NCBI GenBank assembly: GCA_944325085.1
Contig: CALUYT010000043.1
Span: forward strand, 1-48,521
Reading direction: 5' to 3'
Length of the DNA: 48,521 nucleotides
DNA from: Candidatus Gastranaerophilales bacterium
GTDB lineage: Bacteria > Cyanobacteriota > Vampirovibrionia > Gastranaerophilales > Gastranaerophilaceae
In this document: positions 34,605 through 40,703 of the stretch, piece after piece
Layout: each line of letters starts with the position of its first letter
Position numbering within the stretch: the first letter of the stretch is position 1
The notes under the pieces: model-generated
Database searches by the model: none
Seen by the model: only the letters and a program-made list of their open reading frames with translations
What the model was told of the DNA's origin: nothing
Translations under genes and position numbers: made by a program

Positions 34605-35008
34605 TGTCAAAGAGTTCTGTCGTATTCTTCGATAGATTAGTTTCTTGTATTTCTTATTTGACTGCCGGTTGGGGTGGTTTGATTTATTGCGTTATTTTAT
34701 ATTTTAGAAAGCGTAAACCTTCTCATTTTCTTAGATTTAATGTATTTCAGTCTATTTTTGTATCTTTATTGTTTTTTGTTTTATCAATGGGGTTGGGGCT
34801 TATTTTAGAGTTTTTATCATATATTCCTTTTATAAACGCTTTGGTTGCTCAAATTTCTTATATTTTTAATAAACCTTTGTTTTTTGAGTATTCATTTGTA
34901 CAATTATTAGTTTTGGGTTTATTCGTTTATATGGCGCTATTCTCACTTTTTGGGAAATATCCTAGAGTTTATTGGATTTCTAAAATTATTGATAACGCAG
35001 CTTCTTAA
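34604..35008 (+). CDS. Tic20/Ycf60-like membrane protein
   Basis: A 134-aa protein with four hydrophobic segments (about 12-30, 45-68, 72-88, 98-115). Two blocks recall the cyanobacterial/plastid Tic20-Ycf60 family: SHFLRFNVFQSIFVSLLFF (about 40-58; the family has ISHFIRFNTMQA...) and GKYPRVYWISKIIDNAA near the C-terminus (the family has GKYAEIPIISDA). Tic20 is a component of the plastid inner-envelope import channel; in bacteria the role is unknown. The resemblance is by eye and only moderate in the rest of the protein. It is coupled to the TPR gene by a TAATG overlap. Confidence 0.6.
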   Translation: MSKSSVVFFDRLVSCISYLTAGWGGLIYCVILYFRKRKPSHFLRFNVFQSIFVSLLFFVLSMGLGLILEFLSYIPFINALVAQISYIFNKPLFFEYSFVQLLVLGLFVYMALFSLFGKYPRVYWISKIIDNAAS

Positions 35009-35049
35009 TTTTATTGTTTTTTTTTATTATTAATAAACTTAAAATACAG

Positions 35050-35205
35050 TTGACAATGAGCTTTGCTTGATGTTTTATTAATGTAGTATGCTAGTCGAAA
35101 TTTTCGTGCTGGATTTGACGGTTAGCAATTTAGTATAAGTCGAGACGCGAAGCCTAAGCTCTCAGTAAGACTTAAGTAGGGCAAATTGGTAAAATTAAAA
35201 GGAGA
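35050..35205 (+). promoter_or_regulatory. Structured 5' leader of rpsL-rpsG
   Basis: TTGACA (35050-35055) and a weak TTTATT (35074-35079) may form the promoter. The about 110-nt leader is more GC-rich than other gaps and can form a stem: TAAGTC (35136-35141) with GACTTA (35169-35174), extended by GAGA (35142-35145) with TCTC (35160-35163). It could be an autoregulatory ribosomal-protein binding site or a stabilising leader. The pairing is by eye only. Confidence 0.4.
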
Positions 35206-35209
35206 AATT

Positions 35210-35596
35210 ATGCCAACAATTAACCAGCTAGTACGTTCTGAACGTAAAAAGCTACAAGACAAAACAAAATCTCCAGCTTTGATGAATTGTCCTCAAAGAC
35301 GTGGAGTTTGTACTAGGGTATATACTACAACCCCTAAAAAACCAAACTCAGCACTTAGAAAAGTTGCCAGAGTTAGATTAACTAACGGATTTGAAGTTAC
35401 TTCATATATTCCGGGTATTGGTCACAACTTACAAGAACACAGTGTAGTTCTTATTCGTGGTGGTCGTGTAAAAGATTTACCAGGTGTTCGTTATCACATT
35501 GTTCGTGGTACTTTAGATACTGCAGGTGTTGCTAACAGAGCTCAAAGTAGATCAAAATATGGTGCTAAAAAAGATTCAAAGGGAGGTAAGAAGTAA
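35210..35596 (+). CDS. rpsL: 30S ribosomal protein S12
   Basis: S12 is a decoding-centre protein of the small subunit, target of streptomycin resistance mutations. At 128 aa it has the conserved core [16 protein letters not shown], the [14 protein letters not shown] loop and [14 protein letters not shown]. The ATG at 35210 with AAAGGAG is the start; a longer in-frame reading is rejected. The PNSALRK and PGVRY loops keep the usual Lys residues (K-sensitive type). It overlaps rpsG by 1 bp. Confidence 0.98.
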   Translation: MPTINQLVRSERKKLQDKTKSPALMNCPQRRGVCTRVYTTTPKKPNSALRKVARVRLTNGFEVTSYIPGIGHNLQEHSVVLIRGGRVKDLPGVRYHIVRGTLDTAGVANRAQSRSKYGAKKDSKGGKK

Positions 35597-36066
35597 TGTC
35601 AAGACGTTCTAAACCTGCAAGAAGAATACCTTTAGCAGATCCGGTATATAATAGCGTTGATATTTCAAAATTTATTAATAGAATTATGAGACGCGGTAAG
35701 AAATCATTAGCTGAAAAGATTTTCTATGCTACAATGGAAAGAATTAAAGAAAGAACTAATGAAGATCCAATTGAAGTATTCCAAAAAGCTATGACTAATG
35801 CTACTCCATTATTGGAAGTTAAAGCTCGTCGTATCGGTGGATCTACTTACCAAGTTCCTATAGAAGTTAAAGCAGATAGAGGTTTTGCTCTTTCTTCTTC
35901 TTGGTTGATTGAATCAGCTAAGAAAAGAGGCGGAAAATCATTTATCGAAAAATTGACTAACGAATTGATTGATGCTTCAAACGGACAAGGTGCAGCTTGC
36001 AAAAAACGTGAAGATACTCACAAAATGGCTGAAGCTAACAAAGCTTTTGCTCATTACAGATACTAA
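35596..36066 (+). CDS. rpsG: 30S ribosomal protein S7
   Basis: S7 nucleates assembly of the 30S head and contacts the E-site tRNA. It is 156 aa, the usual length, with the conserved KFINRIMRRGKKSLAEKI, LEVKARRIGGSTYQVP and HKMAEANKAFAHYRY blocks. The TAATG overlap couples it to rpsL. fusA and tuf, which usually follow in the str operon, are absent: the next gene is a convergent unrelated one after a terminator. Confidence 0.98.
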   Translation: MSRRSKPARRIPLADPVYNSVDISKFINRIMRRGKKSLAEKIFYATMERIKERTNEDPIEVFQKAMTNATPLLEVKARRIGGSTYQVPIEVKADRGFALSSSWLIESAKKRGGKSFIEKLTNELIDASNGQGAACKKREDTHKMAEANKAFAHYRY

Positions 36067-36088
36067 TTTGTTAGTTCATAGTAGTATT

Positions 36089-36121
36089 GAAGACACCTGA
36101 TTATTGGGTGTCTTCTTTTTT
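36089..36121 (+). terminator. rpsG terminator
   Basis: 9-bp perfect stem GAAGACACC / GGTGTCTTC with a loop of about 9 nt and six T. Its right arm also encodes the C-terminus of the convergent HCP-like gene. Confidence 0.9.
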
Positions 36122-37723
36122 GCGTATGTTTGATAGGTCGGAAGTTATATCGGTTATTTCTTTGATTTTGTATTCTTTGCTTAGAGTTTTTGATACTGCA
36201 GGATTAATCAGCGTTGCAGGACATTTTGTCAGGTACACATTTTGAGCTTTATGTTCTTTTAAGTTGATAATATTTGCGATTGTCATAACATCGCAGGTCG
36301 TAAAGTAAAATACTATTTTATCATTTGATATTGGAAATTCTTGGAATAATTTATGGATTAAATATGTTGCAAGTGGTATGTAATTTCCAATAGGTATTGT
36401 TAAGACATTTTCTTTTTCGCTTTTGTATGAAAAACTTATTACATATTCATCTTTTTTAAGGTGTGTAAATAGTTCTTCAAAGTATTCTTTTTCTAATTGT
36501 TTTTGCGCATCTATGCCTATTATATATAATTTACTTATTGTATTTTCTTTAAGTTTTTTTATAATTTCGATAAACTTTTCATTTATAAGTTTTTCGTTGT
36601 AGCCAAGTGGAGTATCTTCTTTTATTTTCCCTTTTGAAAAGCCTTTTGCATTGAGTGCTGAGTTTATCAATTCAGAATAATCATCATTTTCAATTTTTAT
36701 TACTCCGTTTGGTACTATAAAATCATTTGAAAATAATCTTCCTCTATATAGATATTCGGTATTATTTTTCGAGTTTTTAGTTAGTAATATTGCACCCGGG
36801 AATGTTGCAAAATCAAGAATACAGTTTTCTGTCAGGTCTCCGTAGTGACCGATTAAGTGTTTATAGTTGTGAAATTTTTTCAGAGCGTGAGTTATTAATA
36901 AATTAGAATGTGTATAGATATCTATACCTTTATCTTTTGTTTGTTCCAGAATATTTAACAGGTCAAAAAAATTATTCCCAGAAACTAGTATAGCTTTTCC
37001 ACTTTTTGTTGAGTGCGAAACTTTTACATCAAAAATGCCATCAAAGGATTTTAGTAATAATTCACTTATTTTTATTTGTAAATTTGTGTTGTGTTCAGCT
37101 AACTTGGTAATTTGGTTTCGAATATTTTTTATTGATATTTTCTTATGATTAAACATATCTAAGGTCTCAAGTATATCGTGGTATATGTTTTCATCAAAAG
37201 CATTAAAATCGGCTAATTTTGCGAGATTTAAGCTTAGGCTTTTTATTATTATTTGCAAAATTACTCTGTAATTTTTTTCTTCTAAGGTTAATTTTTTATA
37301 TTTTTCAAGGAATATCTTTTCTCCAAGTGTTATAGCTTGAGAAAGAGATGTGTTTTCTTTAAAATTCTGAAATTTTTTTATATCATTTACTGGTATATTT
37401 TCTTTTTTACATATTGATTGATATGTGTTTTGGGTGTCATTTAGCAAGTAGTATTCTTTTAGAATTATTGAATATAGTTGCTTTTCGCTAAATTCGTTTA
37501 CAGAAACAAGACTTGCCAGTATATTTATAATTTCAAATTTTATGGTTTCATTATTACCGCCAAGCTTTTCAAGTTGTAGTATATAGTGGGCAAGTTGACG
37601 CAAAAAAAGCATTGCAACTTCTTGCAATGATGATATTGTTGGGGATATTGAACATGATCCTCTTGATATACATTCGTTGATATCTTGGTATGAGCTTTTA
37701 TATTCATTATTGCTGTTAGACAT
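36101..37723 (-). CDS. Hybrid-cluster protein (prismane) homologue lacking the cluster ligands
   Basis: A 540-aa member of the HCP/CODH superfamily by order of motifs: an N-terminal Cys pair (C18, C24, ISRGSC), EQTKDKGIDIYTHSNLL, HNYKHLIGHYGD, FPGAILLTKN, YRGRLFSNDFIVPNG and the C-terminal FYFTTCDVMTIANIINL and PAVSKTLSKEYKIKEIT. In known HCPs the 4Fe-2S-2O cluster is held by His244, Glu268, Cys312 and later Cys/Glu residues. Here the equivalents seem to be N250, N274 and S318 (same spacings, 24 and 44), and the later GGCDG, CGKYRF, QCND and SWYEQ motifs are not cysteine-containing. So it should not make the hybrid cluster. It lies 4 nt after a glutaredoxin gene, probably the same operon. Confident in homology, not in role. 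Confidence 0.8.
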   Translation of the reverse strand: MSNSNNEYKSSYQDINECISRGSCSISPTISSLQEVAMLFLRQLAHYILQLEKLGGNNETIKFEIINILASLVSVNEFSEKQLYSIILKEYYLLNDTQNTYQSICKKENIPVNDIKKFQNFKENTSLSQAITLGEKIFLEKYKKLTLEEKNYRVILQIIIKSLSLNLAKLADFNAFDENIYHDILETLDMFNHKKISIKNIRNQITKLAEHNTNLQIKISELLLKSFDGIFDVKVSHSTKSGKAILVSGNNFFDLLNILEQTKDKGIDIYTHSNLLITHALKKFHNYKHLIGHYGDLTENCILDFATFPGAILLTKNSKNNTEYLYRGRLFSNDFIVPNGVIKIENDDYSELINSALNAKGFSKGKIKEDTPLGYNEKLINEKFIEIIKKLKENTISKLYIIGIDAQKQLEKEYFEELFTHLKKDEYVISFSYKSEKENVLTIPIGNYIPLATYLIHKLFQEFPISNDKIVFYFTTCDVMTIANIINLKEHKAQNVYLTKCPATLINPAVSKTLSKEYKIKEITDITSDLSNIRKKEDTQ

Positions 37724-37727
37724 ATTA

Positions 37728-37967
37728 TTAATCCTTATTATAATTTTCTAAATATTTTAAAATTTCATCAGATTCATAAATCTTTTCGTTTGTATCTTCG
37801 TTATATAAAAACGGAACTTGGTCTTTTCCGCCTATTGATAATAATCTGAGTACATTATCATCATTGCTTGTATCAATGGTGTTATATTTGATTTTTTTAT
37901 TTTTGGATAAGTATTGTAAAACCTTTTGACAATATGGGCAGGTGTCAAGTATAAATAGATCTAACAT
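37728..37967 (-). CDS. Glutaredoxin-like protein
   Basis: A 79-aa thioredoxin-fold protein with the CPYC redox site (C10-C13 in LDTCPYCQKV) and cis-Pro region QVPFLY (about 49-54), and a C-terminal helix DEILKYLENY. It could reduce disulfides or glutathione-type mixed disulfides. The ATG at 37967 with AAGGAG is chosen. It ends 4 nt before the HCP-like gene, so the two are co-transcribed. Confidence 0.9.
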   Translation of the reverse strand: MLDLFILDTCPYCQKVLQYLSKNKKIKYNTIDTSNDDNVLRLLSIGGKDQVPFLYNEDTNEKIYESDEILKYLENYNKD

Positions 37968-38072
37968 TATAAATTCTCCTTTTATGATTATTATAAACAT
38001 TCCTTGATTAATTAAATTAGCTAGAAGATTAAATTATTATGTCATTTATTTTAATTGCAATTTTTTAGTTTT

Positions 38073-38078
38073 TATAAT
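38073..38078 (+). promoter_or_regulatory. -10 box of wecB
   Basis: TATAAT ends 11 nt before the ATG of wecB; no Shine-Dalgarno is present, so the leader would be only about 5 nt. Confidence 0.5.
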
Positions 38079-38089
38079 AAACTCGGGTT

Positions 38090-39214
38090 ATGAATAAGAA
38101 GAATATATTGTTTGTTTTTGGTACAAGACCAGAAGTTATAAAATTAGCACCAGTAATATTAGAATTAAAAAAATATCCGGATAAGTATAGAGTTATAATC
38201 TGTAATACTGAGCAGCAAAAAGAATTGTCAAATCAGACTTTGGCTTATTTTGGATTGAAAGCGGATATTAATTTAGATTGTATGAGAGAAAATCAAACAT
38301 TAGTTGAAGTACAATCAAGAATTTTAACATCTTTGGATAAAGTTTTTGCTGATAACAAAGTAGATGCCACAATTGTTCAAGGTGATACTATGACAGTATT
38401 ATGTGGTGCTCTTACTAGTTTTTATCGTAAAATTCCGGTATTTCATGTTGAGGCAGGTTTAAGATCTTATGATATTTATGAACCTTTCCCAGAGGAAGTT
38501 ATGCGCCAGATGACATCTCGTGTTGCAGAACTTCATTTTGCTCCAACTGAAAAAAATCGTAATGCATTGTTAAAAGAAGATATTTCAGATAATAAAATTT
38601 ATGTTACCGGTAATACTGTTATTGATGCATTATTTTGTTTGTCTGAAGATACTATGGATAAAGCTAAAGAATTTTATAAATCTCAAAATATTCCAATTGA
38701 TGAGAATTTAGTTTTAATCACTGTTCACAGAAGAGAAAATCATGGTGAACGTATTGATAGAATTTTAGATGCAATAGAGTATTTGGTAAAAACATATCCT
38801 GATCATAATTTTGTGATTCCTGTTCATCCAAACCCAAATGTTAAATGTAAGGTTTATTCAAAATTAAAAGATTATGATAATGTTCATTTATTAAATCCTT
38901 TAGATTATCCTTATTTGGTTTATTTGATGAAAAATGCAAAATTAATCCTAACAGATTCTGGAGGAATACAAGAGGAAGCTCCTTCTTTCGGTTGTCCTAC
39001 ACTTGTTATGAGATATGAAACAGAACGTCAGGAAGGTATTGATGCTGGTGTTTCTGTGCTTGTTGGTGCAGAATATAGTAAAATTACATCTTTAAGTTCA
39101 GAAATTTTATCAAAATCACGTTCTGAAACCAGATTAAAGGCTCAAAATCCATATGGTAGCGGTAAATCAGCTATTACTATTCGAGAAATTATTGACGAGT
39201 ATTTTGGTAATTAA
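38090..39214 (+). CDS. wecB: UDP-N-acetylglucosamine 2-epimerase (non-hydrolysing)
   Basis: Converts UDP-GlcNAc to UDP-ManNAc for polysaccharide or teichoic-type polymer synthesis. It is a 374-aa GT-B-fold enzyme with the family motifs GTRPEVIKLAPV at the start, VQGDTMTV, HVEAGLRS, the TVHRREN substrate loop and DSGGIQEEAP near the C-terminus. At 374 aa it has the normal length. No ribosome site is seen and the -10 lies close to the ATG. It stands alone, so the capsule or cell-wall cluster it serves is elsewhere. A minus-strand terminator follows. Confidence 0.95.
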   Translation: MNKKNILFVFGTRPEVIKLAPVILELKKYPDKYRVIICNTEQQKELSNQTLAYFGLKADINLDCMRENQTLVEVQSRILTSLDKVFADNKVDATIVQGDTMTVLCGALTSFYRKIPVFHVEAGLRSYDIYEPFPEEVMRQMTSRVAELHFAPTEKNRNALLKEDISDNKIYVTGNTVIDALFCLSEDTMDKAKEFYKSQNIPIDENLVLITVHRRENHGERIDRILDAIEYLVKTYPDHNFVIPVHPNPNVKCKVYSKLKDYDNVHLLNPLDYPYLVYLMKNAKLILTDSGGIQEEAPSFGCPTLVMRYETERQEGIDAGVSVLVGAEYSKITSLSSEILSKSRSETRLKAQNPYGSGKSAITIREIIDEYFGN

Positions 39215-39215
39215 T

Positions 39216-39243
39216 AATAAAAAAGCAAGTTTGAAACTTGCTT
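39216..39243 (-). terminator. Terminator between wecB and the convergent membrane-protein gene
   Basis: Palindrome AAGCAAGTTT / AAACTTGCTT; the minus strand continues into TTTTTTATTATT, as expected for the end of the gene at 39294. On the plus strand the downstream T-run is short, so wecB termination is weaker. Confidence 0.65.
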
Positions 39244-39293
39244 GACATAAAATGTTTTAGGGATATATTTAAGTTTTCTCGAGGTTTAAATCT

Positions 39294-39938
39294 TTATTTA
39301 ATAACGGAAGTTAATCTTTCGTCTATTTTTCTGTCTATCTTTTTGACAATGTTTCTCATTTTTAAATCTCTATTGTCTAATAGACTATTTGTTAAGACTT
39401 CACTTCTGTATTTTTTGTATAATTCAATTTCTCTATCTTTAATATCTTTCTTTATAAGAACTTTTTCATCTTCTTCAGAGATATCTTTTGAGATTTTTAA
39501 AATTACAGCGAATAAGCTAAGGACAAATATTGTCCACAATATTTTTTCGACAGGAACAGTTTCACCAACAATGGTTGGAGCACCATCAATTGGTTCCATC
39601 ATAATTGTTGAATTTTTAATGTTTTCTGCGTCAATGTGAATTTTAAGCTTGTTGTTTCCATTGTTTTCTATAACAAGTCCATCGATATTGTTTGTACCTT
39701 TATATAAAGCGTTAACAGTATCTGATGATGTTATACCTTTTAATTCTAATTCAATTTCATTATCAGTTGGAGTTTTCTTAGTTACTTTTGCAAGTTTGTC
39801 TGTTCCAAGTATTATATTATATCCTGTATTATTCTTTTCAAGCGTAATAGTATGCAAATGATTATTTGCTGCATTTGCCGCAAGATTTGTACATACAAAA
39901 GTTATTAAGAAAGTAAATATTAAAATTAATCGTTTCAA
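39294..39938 (-). CDS. Secreted protein with C-terminal membrane anchor and cytoplasmic tail
   Basis: A 214-aa protein. It has a Sec signal peptide (about 1-23, ILIFTFLITFVCTNLAANA), then a beta-rich extracellular domain (about 27-125, ITLEKNNTGYNIILGT and similar to AMIN-type strands), one transmembrane helix (about 132-148, LWTIFVLSLFAVILKI) and a charged cytoplasmic tail (about 149-214). The start codon is TTG with GGAGG and an 8-9 nt spacer. No family is firmly recognised. It could be a sensor or an adaptor between the cell surface and the cytoplasm. Confidence 0.7.
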   Translation of the reverse strand: MKRLILIFTFLITFVCTNLAANAANNHLHTITLEKNNTGYNIILGTDKLAKVTKKTPTDNEIELELKGITSSDTVNALYKGTNNIDGLVIENNGNNKLKIHIDAENIKNSTIMMEPIDGAPTIVGETVPVEKILWTIFVLSLFAVILKISKDISEEDEKVLIKKDIKDREIELYKKYRSEVLTNSLLDNRDLKMRNIVKKIDRKIDERLTSVIK

Positions 39939-40046
39939 TTTTTCCCCTCCCTAATCTACATTTCTATACTACAACTGATTTTTCGATTGTACATCAATCT
40001 ATTGGTTTAGATGACTAGTTCAAAAGTTTTAAATTCTTATTAAGAA

Positions 40047-40055
40047 TTGTAACAA
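40047..40055 (+). promoter_or_regulatory. TTGTAACAA upstream element, copy 2
   Basis: Starts 89 bp upstream of the ATG at 40136; the second half seen in the other two copies (CTTAACA) is absent. Downstream both this gene and the one at 32849 share CTTTATAT and AATACGAG. Confidence 0.35.
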
Positions 40056-40135
40056 ATAAAAACCATGCTGAAATCTCGATTTTTTTTAAACCTTTATATA
40101 AATGTAAGAAATACGAGAGATATTAGGAGACACAA

Positions 40136-40513
40136 ATGATTTTATTATTCGGTGACAAAGCTACAAAATCTTCTTCATCAAACAAAAATACTAATATTAA
40201 AAATCATCCTGTTGAAAATTCCGGTATTTTAGCAATGGGTTATTCAGAAGCAAAAAGCATGTTGTCTATGGGTGAATATGATACTTATGTGTTTTCTAAT
40301 CCTGTAGCTGTAGATTATTCAAATTATTCTGATAGTGAATATGATTCAAATTCAGGTTTTGATTCTGGCTTTATGAGCAGTTTTTCTTCAGCAATTGCAA
40401 CATTAGGTGATTGTGGTTATTCAGCAGCAGCTTCATCTTATAGCTGCGGAGTATCAGCTGGTGGATCTTATTCTGCAGGAGGTTCTTGTTCTTCTTTCTC
40501 ATCAGTTGGTTAA
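40136..40513 (+). CDS. Ser/Gly/Cys-rich small protein, 125 aa
   Basis: Not recognised. Residues 1-60 are Ser/Asn/Lys-rich with a short GILAMGYSEAKSMLSMGEYDTY block. From about 65 it becomes a low-complexity Ser/Tyr/Gly/Asp stretch, ending in a Gly/Ser tail with three Cys (GDCGYSAAASS, YSCGVSAGG, GGSCSSFSSVG). There is no signal peptide. AGGAGAC precedes the ATG. A terminator follows. It may be a structural or surface protein secreted by a non-Sec route; unproven. Confidence 0.65.
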   Translation: MILLFGDKATKSSSSNKNTNIKNHPVENSGILAMGYSEAKSMLSMGEYDTYVFSNPVAVDYSNYSDSEYDSNSGFDSGFMSSFSSAIATLGDCGYSAAASSYSCGVSAGGSYSAGGSCSSFSSVG

Positions 40514-40554
40514 TAAGATTTAAAAGTTTTATATAATAGATGGATGATAATTTT

Positions 40555-40585
40555 AAAGAGTAGAAATTTTCTACTCTTTTTTTTA
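40555..40585 (+). terminator. Terminator of the Ser/Gly-rich gene
   Basis: 11-bp stem AAAGAGTAGAA / TTCTACTCTTT with a short loop and a run of T after it. Confidence 0.85.
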
Positions 40586-40595
40586 TTTAAAAATA

Positions 40596-40616
40596 TTGTA
40601 ACAAAATCTTAACAAT
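40596..40616 (+). promoter_or_regulatory. TTGTAACAA upstream element, copy 3
   Basis: TTGTAACAA, AAT, CTTAACAAT starts 108 bp upstream of the ATG at 40704. It matches copy 1 in both halves, with a 3-nt instead of 2-nt gap. Confidence 0.4.
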
Positions 40617-40703
40617 ATCCCTTAAATTATTAAAGATTAAGGAAAATATGCCGATTTCTAAGATAAGAAAAGTTACAAGGAAATCGAAAGGACAAAGCTA
40701 ACA

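Noticed and set aside
36101-37723. Functional hydroxylamine reductase / hybrid-cluster protein
   Set aside because: The cluster ligands appear replaced, so the standard name would mislead.
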